Part shown: piece by piece, positions 33,201 through 40,641 of the stretch
How positions within the stretch are numbered: the first letter of the stretch is position 1
How the letters are laid out: every line of letters begins with the position of its first letter
NCBI RefSeq assembly: GCF_004216555.1
Contig: NZ_SGWQ01000005.1
Coordinates: forward strand, 1 to 64,000
Length of the DNA: 64,000 nucleotides
Reading direction: 5' to 3'
From: Herbihabitans rhizosphaerae
GTDB lineage: Bacteria > Actinomycetota > Actinomycetes > Mycobacteriales > Pseudonocardiaceae
Notes under the pieces: generated by a model
Told to the model about the DNA's origin: nothing
Database searches by the model: none
What the model saw: the letters and a program-made list of their open reading frames with translations, nothing else
Position numbers and translations under genes: made by a program

Positions 33201-34067
33201 CTATTGGCCGTCGTGTTTGAGTTCGGCGAGGGCGTTGGTGATGAGTTGGCGGGCGGCTTGCCCGTGTAGGGCTGATTGTTGCAAGAGGGCGAATGCTTTG
33301 GTGTGGAGGGCGATTTCGCGTGGTTGGGTGATGTCGAGTCCTGCGGATATGCCTTCGACTTGAACGCGGGATTCGTCGAATATCCAAAAGCTACCTTGGG
33401 CTAGCATATGTCGTTCAGCTGTGGCGGGAATGATTCCGAGGCTGACTCGGGGTAGTGACATGAGGGCTAGGAGCCGATCGAGTTGGCCTGCCATCACGTC
33501 GGTGTCACCGACGCGGGTGCGTAGTGCTTGTTGTTCGAGTATGAATATGAAGCGGCGGTTTCCGGTGTAGAGGATGTGCTGGCGCTGCATGCGGGAGGCG
33601 ACTGCCTCGTCAACATCGCTCGATAGGTCGAGGAAGTCGTTCCAGAATCCTAGGATCGCTGCGGCGTATTCAGCGGTGTGAAATAGACCGGGTAGGACGG
33701 TGTTTTCGTAGCCGCGGAACAGTGTGGTGGCTTCATACAGCGGCACCGATTCGGTCTGTGACCGTTTGAGTCCGGCGCGCATGTGTCGCCGCCACTCGGT
33801 ATACATCGATTCGATGGCGCGGGTGGTGGCGATCAGATCAGGGATGTGGTCGTCGGCGTCACATGTGTGGCACCACGTGTGGATATCGTCGTCGCTGGGG
33901 TTTTGGGTGCCGTTTTCGAGTTTGCTGACTTTGGTGAAATGCCAGCCGGCGGCTTGCGCTAATGCCCGCCCGGTGAGCTTCGCGTCTTGTCGAAGTTCAC
34001 GCAGGCGGGCTCCTAGCGCCTGCCGCGCCTGCTTAACCGGTGCGCTGACCACGGTAGACAGGCTCAT
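33201..34067 (-). CDS. XRE-family regulator with DUF5753
   Basis: The 288-residue protein is intact. The XRE helix-turn-helix is at about 14-70 (LGARLRELRQDAKLTGRALAQAAGWHFTKVSKLENGTQNPSDDDI). The DUF5753 ligand-like domain fills the rest (LYEATTLFRGYENTVLPGLFHTAEYAAAIL, RQHILYTGNRRFIFILEQQALRTRVG, LPRVSLGIIPATAERHMLAQGSFWIFDE). It is the last gene of a leftward three-gene operon and starts 35 bases inside the DUF6879 gene. Base composition is clearly less GC-rich than the core genes. Regulators of this type usually act with DUF397 or DUF6879 partners in developmental or stress switching. Confidence 0.9.
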   Translation of the reverse strand: MSLSTVVSAPVKQARQALGARLRELRQDAKLTGRALAQAAGWHFTKVSKLENGTQNPSDDDIHTWCHTCDADDHIPDLIATTRAIESMYTEWRRHMRAGLKRSQTESVPLYEATTLFRGYENTVLPGLFHTAEYAAAILGFWNDFLDLSSDVDEAVASRMQRQHILYTGNRRFIFILEQQALRTRVGDTDVMAGQLDRLLALMSLPRVSLGIIPATAERHMLAQGSFWIFDESRVQVEGISAGLDITQPREIALHTKAFALLQQSALHGQAARQLITNALAELKHDGQ

Positions 34068-34593
34068 ACTGGTTGTGTGGAATCGCTAGCTTCCACGCTG
34101 CGTCAAACGCCGCTGCGCATGCGTCCACAATGGCCGAGTCGGTGGTGGCCTCGTGATCGAGCACGTGCCCATCGCCCGAGAAGTGCGTGAATGCCACAGT
34201 ATGCCGGTCAAACATCCAAAAATCGTTTCCCGGCAACAACAACGTGGAAGCATTCCGCCGCGGTAGCCACCGCACGTCTTCCCCGGCTGCCACCAACTGC
34301 GCGGCATCCAGCCATTCAAACCGGATGTAGTCGGTGACTGGCTCAGACACGATCCGCAGCCGTTTGAGCGTCTTACCCTGCTCGGTGTTGCGTTGCATCA
34401 ACGCGTACCAGGGTTGCCACCACCGCGCCTCATCGTCTGGGTCGAGATCTTCACCGCGTAGCCAGGTGGTGAAGCGATCCCGTTCTATATCGGTGGCATA
34501 TACGTCCCTCATCTCCACATGCACAGCCTCATGCTCGAATGTGGACAGGAACGCATCACGCTTGTTTTCAGCAATCTGCTCCAAGCGTTTCAT
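34033..34593 (-). CDS. DUF6879 family protein
   Basis: The 186-residue product has the DUF6879 pattern: AFLSTFEHEAVHVEMRDVY near the N-terminus, a WLRGEDLDPDDEARWWQPWYALM block, then RLRIVSEPVTDYIRFEWLDAAQLVAAGEDVRWLPR and LPGNDFWMFDRHTVAFTHFSGDG. These proteins are standard neighbours of XRE-DUF5753 regulators in actinomycetes; the biochemical role is not known. It overlaps the gene upstream by four bases (ATGA) and the regulator downstream by 35, so all three are translated together. Confidence 0.85.
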   Translation of the reverse strand: MKRLEQIAENKRDAFLSTFEHEAVHVEMRDVYATDIERDRFTTWLRGEDLDPDDEARWWQPWYALMQRNTEQGKTLKRLRIVSEPVTDYIRFEWLDAAQLVAAGEDVRWLPRRNASTLLLPGNDFWMFDRHTVAFTHFSGDGHVLDHEATTDSAIVDACAAAFDAAWKLAIPHNQYEPVYRGQRTG

Positions 34594-34979
34594 CCTCCTA
34601 TCAGGACAGCCACAGCCGAGCGAGACACATGGATACAGGTTTCGTGATCGGGAATGTTCATCTGCCCCAGCACCCCAGCGTCGGTGACCCGCTTGCCTTG
34701 CATAATATAGTTTCCCTTGTCGTTAACCGCAACGATCGGCGGCACCACATTGCTGGCCTGTCCCTCCAAACCATCCGCGGCAAGATAGTTCAACAACCCC
34801 GGTGGTACCTCTATCAGCGTCTCGTGCTCGGACACCGTCAAACGGGCCAAAACATCGGCATCGGTCACGATCCAGCCCTGAATCACATACGACTCAGCGT
34901 CGGTGGCATACAAGGTCGGCGAGTTCGTCGGAGTGGATTCCTTGCCCAAAAACCGTAGCGTCATCGTCGTGCCCATCAT
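34590..34979 (-). CDS. Internally duplicated small protein, first gene of the leftward island operon
   Basis: The 129-residue protein contains two related units of about 45 residues: SYVIQGWIVTDADVLARL with SEHETLIEVPPGLLNYL, and NYIMQGKRVTDAGVLGQM with PDHETCIHVSRSAVAVL. Each has the order Y-[IV]-x-Q-G, V-T-D-A, E-T-x-I-x-V. The duplication suggests a pseudo-two-fold structure. No known family recognised. It leads the operon with DUF6879 and the XRE regulator and lies back-to-back with the radical SAM operon. GC content is lower than the window average. Confidence 0.7.
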   Translation of the reverse strand: MMGTTMTLRFLGKESTPTNSPTLYATDAESYVIQGWIVTDADVLARLTVSEHETLIEVPPGLLNYLAADGLEGQASNVVPPIVAVNDKGNYIMQGKRVTDAGVLGQMNIPDHETCIHVSRSAVAVLIGG

Positions 34980-35411
34980 GGTCTCCTGTCACTAGCATTG
35001 CCGAAGGTTGCACACACGCCCTCCACCATCCGACCTAGCGAGCAACACGTCAAGCCTGCGTCTCACATCGCGGAGAAACCGCTGGCAGCAGACATAGCCA
35101 CCCACTGCCAGCGGCCTGCCGCAAGTCGCGGGTGATCATAGTGCGGCCAAAGTTGCCCGCCGCTAGCACCATAATGCCATGAGTTGGAGCAACATCAAGC
35201 AACTTCCTTTCGCGGCCGTCACCAAGCTTCTTAACGTCAAGTCCACCCCGCTCGCCACCGCCCGCGAAGGACACCCGACACATGAGCCCCGACGCTGGCC
35301 TCTTGAGCTGCGCCGGGTCGGTGACGCCTGCCCCCGAGCCCGTCACCGGCCTGACCTGTCCATCAGAAACCGAGACCCACAACCCGTCTGTGTGTTGCGG
35401 AGGATTCCGCC
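34980..35411. other. Divergent intergenic region of the island
   Basis: These 432 bases separate the leftward regulator operon from the rightward radical SAM operon and must hold both promoters. The main structure is the hairpin at 35079-35114. Several overlapping short frames exist on both strands; only 35282-35488 has a plausible ribosome site. A good GGAGGA lies at 35399-35404 for the gene at 35412. Confidence 0.5.
35079..35114. promoter_or_regulatory. Perfect 10-bp inverted repeat in the divergent region
   Basis: CCGCTGGCAG (35079-35088) pairs with CTGCCAGCGG (35105-35114) around a 16-base loop. Its position about midway between two divergent operons fits an operator for the XRE-DUF5753 regulator or an attenuator-type hairpin; nothing in the sequence decides between them. 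Confidence 0.45.
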
Positions 35412-35488
35412 ATGTCGAGAGCGTTATCTCAAAGGGCGATTCACATCGTGCACGAACCCTCCCCGCAGCCGTCGCAGCGTCTAGATGA
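35282..35488 (+). CDS. Possible small leader or precursor peptide (doubtful)
   Basis: A 68-residue frame begins ten bases after GAAGGA and overlaps the start of the 35412 gene in another phase. It holds four cysteines (LLSCAG, LTCPSE, SVCCGG) and Ser/Thr-rich spacing. A small Cys-containing peptide gene upstream of a radical SAM enzyme would be of interest, but the reading frame may equally be chance. No match to a known precursor class is claimed. Confidence 0.22.
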   Translation: MSPDAGLLSCAGSVTPAPEPVTGLTCPSETETHNPSVCCGGFRHVESVISKGDSHRARTLPAAVAASR

Positions 35489-36032
35489 TCTGACGCTCGC
35501 GGCTGTTCCGACGGCGGTATCGTGCGCGGCCTCGTTCGTGTCCTCCGTGTTCGCCCGATGGCGCATCGACGCCACGGTTACGACAGCGGCACAAGCAGCC
35601 GCGGCAGCGTTGGTCACCCGCGCGGTACGCACCACCGGGGTGATGGAGCCACGGCCGTTTCATGATCCGGTCTACGACCGGCTGGCGTTGATCGGGTTGC
35701 GGCTACGCCTGGCCCCGCACAGCGTGTTCATCGAGGTATCCGATGTGGACCCGCGGCTGCCAGAGGTCGTGGACGCCGAGCTGGCACACGCAGCGGATCT
35801 GTGTAGCCAATGGGCCTGCTTCCCACCCGCGACCGGCGGGAAAGTCGTGTGGTGCGAGTTCGCACGCTCCCCACACCTCGCCGATACCGGTGAGCTGCCG
35901 CGCCGGGTTCCGCGTCGAACCCAGCCGCCACGGCCACCCGAGGGCCTCATCCCTGACGTGGAGCTGATGCGGCGCGTGCGCGACAGCCTGACCGCACTGG
36001 ACAAGACGGATGAATGGGGCGATGAAGCGTGA
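35412..36032 (+). CDS. Degenerate HATPase (anti-sigma-like) protein
   Basis: A 206-residue protein with a strong GGAGGA seven bases before the ATG. The N-terminal half follows the pattern of RsbW-like ATPases of actinomycetes (AVPTAVSCAASFVSSVFARWRI, then ALVTRAVRTTGV), and LIGLRLRLAPHSVFIEVSDVDPRLP matches the strand after it. But the N-box residues that bind ATP-magnesium (normally ELVTNAV) read AALVTRAV, so the Glu and Asn are lost. It likely binds partners rather than hydrolysing ATP. Its stop overlaps the radical SAM start (GTGA). Confidence 0.65.
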   Translation: MSRALSQRAIHIVHEPSPQPSQRLDDLTLAAVPTAVSCAASFVSSVFARWRIDATVTTAAQAAAAALVTRAVRTTGVMEPRPFHDPVYDRLALIGLRLRLAPHSVFIEVSDVDPRLPEVVDAELAHAADLCSQWACFPPATGGKVVWCEFARSPHLADTGELPRRVPRRTQPPRPPEGLIPDVELMRRVRDSLTALDKTDEWGDEA

Positions 36033-37111
36033 GTGCCACTGCGGTTCCGACGTTCATCACTCCGGACAGCACGCTTCGGGTGAAGATCATCGACGCCTGC
36101 GGCCTGACCTGCACCTTTTGCCATAACGAGGGCACCCCCGTCACCGCCGACAACCTCGGCCGTGACGCAGGCGAGTTCACGGCCACGGGCCGCACGGGGC
36201 GAGTGTCGATCTATGCCGCCAGCAACGGCGCCACGTTCCTGTCCGCGCCTGTGCCGGCCGACGACGAATTCGCCACCGTGCTCAGCCAGTTACGGGATGC
36301 GTTGGGTTTCACCGAACTACACCTGACCGGAGGTGAACCCACCCTGCACCCCGCACTGGCGAAACTGACCGCGATCGCCGCGGCGGCCGGGTATCAGGTG
36401 TGCATGACCTCCAACGGTGAACACGGAGCCCAAGTCATCCCCAGGTGCGCGACGGCAGGTATGGATCGGGTCAACTTCTCCATCTTCGGCACCACCGCCG
36501 AAGAACTCGCCGAAGTACAGCACGCCCGCTACCACAATCCCGAGCGTGCACAGCGCAAAATCAGCGCCCTACGTGCTGCCATCGCCGCGTGCGTGGAGCA
36601 CGGGGTGAAGGCCAACGCGAACATTGTCGTGCTCGACCACAGCCACGCACCGCGGGTACACCGGCTGCTCGACGAATACGCACCCGAACTATCTGTGCGG
36701 CTGCTCAACTCGTTAGACCACGGCCAGGAATCCATCGACGCAATCGAACAGATTCTGGCCGAACGCGGCGCGCGACCTGAGGCTCACTACGTCACCGCCG
36801 GGGTGTCCGGTTCCCGCACCGCCTACCAACTCCCCGATGGCAGACAGGTGTGGTTAAAACATATCCGCCCCTTGCGGCTGCCCGACACTTGTGCCGGCTG
36901 CCGGTTCAACAACGACACCGACTGCCAAGAAGGCTTCTACGGCGTCCGCCTCTACCGCGACCGGGCCGGCCGCTACCAGGTCGGCGTCTGCATCCAACGC
37001 ATGGACCTCTGCCTACCCCTCAACGAATTCCTCACCAGCCCCCTACCGCAGGAGATCCTGGCCCTGCGCACCCGCGAATACCGGCAGCTGCCCGGACAAC
37101 GCACCCGATAG
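36029..37111 (+). CDS. Radical SAM enzyme with C-terminal cysteine cluster
   Basis: The 360-residue enzyme has the radical SAM motif C-x3-C-x2-C (DACGLTCTFCHNEG), the LHLTGGEPTLHP strand for SAM binding, and SFSI-like RVNFSIFG. A C-terminal Cys cluster (DTCAGCRFNNDTDCQEG, then YQVGVCIQ) resembles the auxiliary cluster region of MoaA/SPASM-type enzymes. It is not MoaA itself: the C-terminal GG is absent and no molybdopterin genes are near. It is coupled to the degenerate HATPase gene and followed by a CYTH gene. Substrate unknown. Confidence 0.85.
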   Translation: MSATAVPTFITPDSTLRVKIIDACGLTCTFCHNEGTPVTADNLGRDAGEFTATGRTGRVSIYAASNGATFLSAPVPADDEFATVLSQLRDALGFTELHLTGGEPTLHPALAKLTAIAAAAGYQVCMTSNGEHGAQVIPRCATAGMDRVNFSIFGTTAEELAEVQHARYHNPERAQRKISALRAAIAACVEHGVKANANIVVLDHSHAPRVHRLLDEYAPELSVRLLNSLDHGQESIDAIEQILAERGARPEAHYVTAGVSGSRTAYQLPDGRQVWLKHIRPLRLPDTCAGCRFNNDTDCQEGFYGVRLYRDRAGRYQVGVCIQRMDLCLPLNEFLTSPLPQEILALRTREYRQLPGQRTR

Positions 37112-37155
37112 CCTCACCCACAGCCCCACCCCCGTATCAGTGGAAGGCCCACAGC

Positions 37156-37689
37156 GTGCCAATCGAACATGAAGCCAAAATACTCAACATCAACCCCGAC
37201 GCCATAGCCCAGCGCATCCTAGACGCAGGCGGTGAACGGCTTGGTGAGTCGCTTGCGCGCCGCTACGTCTACGACATCAACCCCGACGACAAATCGAAAT
37301 GGATACGGCTGCGTGACACTGGTGCCCAGACCACACTGACGGTCAAGCACATCACCAGTGACGCGATTGATGGCACCCACGAAACCGAAATCGTCGTGAA
37401 CGACTTCAACACCGCCAACATGCTACTGGCCATGATGGGCTTCACACCCAAGTCCTACCAAGAAAACAAACGAATCAGCTTCCAACTAGCCGGCGCGCAA
37501 CTCGAAATCGACACCTGGCCCCACATCCCCACCTACCTCGAAATCGAGGCCGGCACCAAAAGCGAAGTCATCCGCATCGCCGAACTGCTCGGCTACACCG
37601 AAGACCAGCTCACCGCCGAAAACACCATCGACATCTACGCGCACCACGGCATCAACCTCAACACCACTCCAGAGTTGCGATTCAGTTAA
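37156..37689 (+). CDS. CYTH domain protein (class IV adenylate cyclase / triphosphatase fold)
   Basis: The 177-residue protein starts IEHEAKIL, giving the E-x-E-x-K signature of CYTH tunnel enzymes, and continues with YVYDI, WIRLRDTG, TLTVKHI, ETEIVVNDF, KRISFQLAGAQLEIDTWPHIPTYLEIEAG, the alternating charged strands that line the tunnel. Such enzymes act on triphosphate substrates (cyclisation to cAMP or hydrolysis). I start at the GTG at 37156, eight bases after GGAAGG. It lies 44 bases after the radical SAM gene. Its codon use is A/C-rich at third positions, unlike the core genes. Confidence 0.85.
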   Translation: MPIEHEAKILNINPDAIAQRILDAGGERLGESLARRYVYDINPDDKSKWIRLRDTGAQTTLTVKHITSDAIDGTHETEIVVNDFNTANMLLAMMGFTPKSYQENKRISFQLAGAQLEIDTWPHIPTYLEIEAGTKSEVIRIAELLGYTEDQLTAENTIDIYAHHGINLNTTPELRFS

Positions 37690-38033
37690 AGGCCCTGGCG
37701 CACAACCCGATAAGGACGTGCGGCGGCGTGGATCTGAGTTGCTGGAAGCCAGTGCTCAGGTGGCTTTCGAGAGAGGAAGGCCGCGCGGTTGCGTGCGCAG
37801 CATTTGGCTGATCATCCGCACAGGCATGATTCATGTCGCGCTTGGCGACCACACCCGCGCACTACCGAGCCCAATGGTCGGTGAGATCGCGTCGGCACGA
37901 ACCGAGGGAATTCTTCGCCGGACATTGGCGTACCCCGAGCGACGACCACCGGTTTCGTCAACCCTGAGCGACGCCCTGGACTACATCAGCCGTCGCGTTG
38001 GCTGACCCAGCACAGAGTCGAGCTGTATCCCGC
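37690..38033. other. Intergenic stretch at the right border of the island
   Basis: These 344 bases hold one open rightward frame (37718-38005, 95 residues) without a usable ribosome site or recognisable family; its third positions are only weakly GC-biased. It may be a decayed gene fragment at the junction between island and core. GC content rises again after about 37950. No repeat or attachment-site pair was found. Confidence 0.4.
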
Positions 38034-38900
38034 TCAGCTGACGAGGCCGGCCAGATCGAGCCGGGCGAGGCGCTCCGGGTCCGCCAGGATGTTGATCTCG
38101 ATGATCCGGCCGCCGCGCACGACCGGGCTGAACACCGCGAACGGCTGTCCGTCGACGATCGTGAGCAGCCCCGCCACACCGTTGATCAGGACCGGGTGGG
38201 CGGTCGGGGCACCGGTCTGGGTGAACAACAGCGCCTGGCCGGCCACCGTCTTCGCGCCGCGCACCAGCCTCGACGGTCCGGCGCCCATGTCCGCTCTGAG
38301 CACGATGTCCGGGTCCAAGACGGCCACCAGTGCCTCGAAGTCGCCGGCCCGTGCCGCCGCCGTGAACGCGTCGACCACCGCACGCTGCGCGGGCAGGTCG
38401 GCGTCCGGCACCGCGGCGCCCCGCACCCGGCGGCGCGCCCGGCTGGCCATCTGGGCGGCGGCGGCCGGACTGCGCCCGACGATCGGGGCGATCTCACCGA
38501 ACGGCAGGCCGAACATGTCGTGCAGGACGAACGCCAGCCGCTCGGCCGGGGACAGCATCTCCAGCACGACGAGCAGGGCCAGACCGACCGAGTCGACGAT
38601 CTCCGCCTGCTCGGCCGGATCCGCGGACGTCACGGTCGGGTCCGGGACGTGCGTGTCCAGCGGCTCCTCGCGCCGGGACTTGCGGGAGCGCAGCATGTCC
38701 AGGCAGACCCGGCTGATCACGGTGGTCAGCCAGCCGCCCATGTTCGCGATCTCGCCGGTGTCGACGCGGGCCAGCCGCAGCCACGCCTCCTGCACGGCGT
38801 CGTCGGCCTCGGTCAGCGAACCCAGCATCCGGTAGGCCACCGCGCGCAGGTGGTCGCGGTGCTCCTGGAACCGCTCGGCGAGAAATTCGTGCTCGTCCAC
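38034..38900 (-). CDS. ECF41-like sigma factor with C-terminal NTF2-like domain
   Basis: A 288-residue protein: sigma region 2 (RDHLRAVAYRMLGSLTEADDAVQEAWLRL and NMGGWLTTVISRVCLDMLRSRKSRREEP), region 4 (LSPAERLAFVLHDMFGLPFGEIAPIVGRSPAAAAQMASRARRRVRG), then a SnoaL/NTF2-like domain of about 110 residues ending EINILADPERL. The linker shows NGVAG and VDGQP in place of the usual ECF41 motifs. In this group the extension regulates the sigma factor and no anti-sigma factor is needed. The divergent NTF2-like gene is a probable target. Confidence 0.88.
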   Translation of the reverse strand: MDEHEFLAERFQEHRDHLRAVAYRMLGSLTEADDAVQEAWLRLARVDTGEIANMGGWLTTVISRVCLDMLRSRKSRREEPLDTHVPDPTVTSADPAEQAEIVDSVGLALLVVLEMLSPAERLAFVLHDMFGLPFGEIAPIVGRSPAAAAQMASRARRRVRGAAVPDADLPAQRAVVDAFTAAARAGDFEALVAVLDPDIVLRADMGAGPSRLVRGAKTVAGQALLFTQTGAPTAHPVLINGVAGLLTIVDGQPFAVFSPVVRGGRIIEINILADPERLARLDLAGLVS

Positions 38901-39060
38901 TGTCAGGTTCTTCCTCCGGTGTGCGACTTTCAGGCGCCATCAACCCTGCCGTGATCGACAGGCACCGGCGTCGGGTGAGAGGAGCGTGTTCGCGTAGCGC
39001 GGCAGGCGTACTCAGCGCGCCGAGCTACTGCCCGGTACGCAGCGGCGTGTCACCGTCCCC

Positions 39061-39087
39061 TGTCAGATTCCTCCGTCGTGCTCCGTC
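39061..39087 (+). promoter_or_regulatory. Candidate ECF41-type promoter
   Basis: TGTCAGA (39061-39067), a 16-base spacer and CGTC (39084-39087) resemble the TGTCACA/CGTC promoter of ECF41 sigma factors. It lies about 50 bases upstream of the NTF2-like gene and faces it. Confidence 0.45.
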
Positions 39088-39137
39088 ATAGCGATGACGA
39101 ACCCGTCGCATTCGATATGACACACCGGAGGAAACCG

Positions 39138-39593
39138 ATGCGCGACTTTCAGACCATCGCCGATCGCGTCGAGATCGAGGCACTGCGCGGCGAGTTCACC
39201 GACGCGGGGATGATGGACGACGTCGACCGGCTCGCGGCGCTGTTCACGCACGACGGCGCGCTGCGGATGCCGCACATCGGCACCGCGTTCATCGGCCCGG
39301 AGGAGATCCGCACCAAGGCCGTGGGCCTGCGAGCGCTCTGGGAGTTCTTCGTGCAGAACGTGCATCCGGGAACGATCGTGCTCGCCGGCGACACCGCGAC
39401 CGGCCGCGCCTTCATCGCGGAGTTCGGCCGCCTGCGCGACGGCGCCTCGCACTCGAACTACGCGCTGTACCACGACCGCTACCGGCGCACGCCGGACGGC
39501 TGGAAGTTCGCCGAGCGCGTCTACGAGATCAGGTACATGGACGCGAGTCCGCTGCCGGGCTCGGTGCCCGTTCCCGGCGCGGTGATCAGCTAG
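39138..39593 (+). CDS. SnoaL/NTF2-like protein
   Basis: The 151-residue protein is a single NTF2-like cone fold: ADRVEIEALRGEFTDAGMMDDVDRLAALFTHDGALRM, then a FVQNVHPGTIVLAGDTATGRAFIAEFGRL strand set and YHDRYRRTPDGWKFAERVYEIRYM. GGAGG seven bases before the ATG at 39138 sets the start. The family includes dehydratases, isomerases and non-enzymatic binders. Its position beside a sigma factor with the same fold suggests it belongs to the sigma regulon. The last 8 bases overlap the convergent gene. Confidence 0.8.
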   Translation: MRDFQTIADRVEIEALRGEFTDAGMMDDVDRLAALFTHDGALRMPHIGTAFIGPEEIRTKAVGLRALWEFFVQNVHPGTIVLAGDTATGRAFIAEFGRLRDGASHSNYALYHDRYRRTPDGWKFAERVYEIRYMDASPLPGSVPVPGAVIS

Positions 39594-40170
39594 CCGGCCA
39601 GGTCGGTGATCGGCCGAGGGTGGCGACGATATGGTCCAAGGTAGAGCCGTCCGACTCGACCGGCGGCGCGAAGGGGGCACCCGGCCCGGTCCGGAACGAG
39701 CCGGTCGGCACCATGTCGGCGATCGCGCGCGCCGCGTCGAGCACGTCGTCGTCGAACGACGCAACGAGACCGAGCGTTTTGGCCACATCCCAGGTGTGCA
39801 CCACGTAGTCCACGAGGTGGAAGCCGATCGCCCGCTCGGCCGGGAACGACGCGCCGAACTCCACCAGCGCGAACTCGCGGTCGAGCACGCCGTCCTCGGC
39901 GAACGCGCGCGACACGTGCTCGGCGGCGGTCGTGTAGGTCGCGACCGGGTCCTCGCCCAGCCATCGCGCCGCCCACGCCGCCGGATCGCTGGCACCGCTC
40001 GCCGCCGCCGCGAAGCCGTAGTGCTGTGCCGTCATGTGCGAGAGCAGGTCGTACAGCGTCCACGCGGCGCAGGGCGTGGGCTTGGCCAGGTCGTCGGCGG
40101 TCACCCGGGAGACGATCTCGACGCTCGCCTGCACTGCCCGCGCGTCGAGCCGCACGATGTTCGTATGCAT
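39586..40170 (-). CDS. TIGR03086-type metal-binding protein (DinB/maleylpyruvate isomerase-like)
   Basis: The 194-residue helical-bundle protein has the family blocks LAKPTPCAAWTLYDLLSHM (first His), AFAEDGVLDREF, and FHLVDYVVHTWDVAKTLG (HxxD-x4-HxWD). The spaced histidines should bind a divalent metal. Family members include mycothiol-dependent enzymes; mycothiol use is an inference from the organism type. It is divergent from the MarR gene at 40222, with palindromes in between and over its start codon. Confidence 0.82.
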   Translation of the reverse strand: MHTNIVRLDARAVQASVEIVSRVTADDLAKPTPCAAWTLYDLLSHMTAQHYGFAAAASGASDPAAWAARWLGEDPVATYTTAAEHVSRAFAEDGVLDREFALVEFGASFPAERAIGFHLVDYVVHTWDVAKTLGLVASFDDDVLDAARAIADMVPTGSFRTGPGAPFAPPVESDGSTLDHIVATLGRSPTWPAS

Positions 40171-40192
40171 ACGCTTATGATTAGCACATGCT
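40162..40192. promoter_or_regulatory. Palindromes between divergent genes, probable MarR operator
   Basis: CGTATGCATACG (40162-40173) is a perfect 12-base palindrome covering the start codon of the leftward gene. AGCA-CA-TGCT (40183-40192), set in TTAGCACATGCTTA, is a second dyad. The region is A/T-rich within very GC-rich DNA and only 51 bases separate the two start codons, so one regulator could control both genes. Confidence 0.5.
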
Positions 40193-40221
40193 TATCGTAT
40201 GTCAAGAAGTATCGTCACCGC

Positions 40222-40641
40222 ATGACCCGGCCGGACCTCGCCGCGATGCTGCACCCACTGGTGCGCTCGTTGATCGCCACCGAGCGGCCGATCCTCGCCG
40301 AGCACGGGCTCACCATGTGGGGTTACGTCGTGCTCAGCGCGCTCGACGACGGGCCGGTGCGCACCCAGGCCGTGCTGGCCGCCACGATCGGCGCGGACAA
40401 GACGCGGATCATCACCACGCTCGACGATCTCCAGGACAACGGGCTGATCACCCGCGAGGTCGACCCCGACGATCGCCGCAACCGGCTGCTCTCGATCACC
40501 GCGGAGGGCCGGGCCGTCCGCCGCACGGCCCAGAAGGCCATCCAGGCCAGCGAGGACGACGCGCTCGCCGTACTCACCGAGGCCGAACGGCGAACCTTCC
40601 TCCGTGCGGCCGCCAAACTGGCCGACAGCTACCGCGACTGA
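40222..40641 (+). CDS. MarR-family regulator
   Basis: A 139-residue winged-helix protein: LRSLIATERPILAEHGLTMWGYVVLSAL-type helices, recognition region VRTQAVLAATIGADKTRIITTLDDLQDNGLITREVDPDDRRNRLLSITAEGRAV with the conserved D-x-R-[DN]-R wing. Start at the ATG at 40222. It probably represses the divergent TIGR03086-type gene and itself. The 3' end overlaps the N-acetyltransferase gene on the other strand by 13 bases. Confidence 0.88.
   Translation: MTRPDLAAMLHPLVRSLIATERPILAEHGLTMWGYVVLSALDDGPVRTQAVLAATIGADKTRIITTLDDLQDNGLITREVDPDDRRNRLLSITAEGRAVRRTAQKAIQASEDDALAVLTEAERRTFLRAAAKLADSYRD

Noticed and set aside
35050-35382. A leftward 110-residue frame in the island's divergent region
   Set aside because: No ribosome site, no family, overlaps the hairpin and the promoter space of both operons; composition is ambiguous.
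33201-37689. The island as an integrated element with attachment sites
   Set aside because: No integrase, no tRNA at the borders and no flanking direct repeat was found; transfer is suggested by composition only.
37718-38005. A rightward 95-residue frame after the CYTH gene
   Set aside because: Start lies directly on AAGGA with no spacing, third positions are weakly biased and no family is seen; described only as part of an intergenic stretch.
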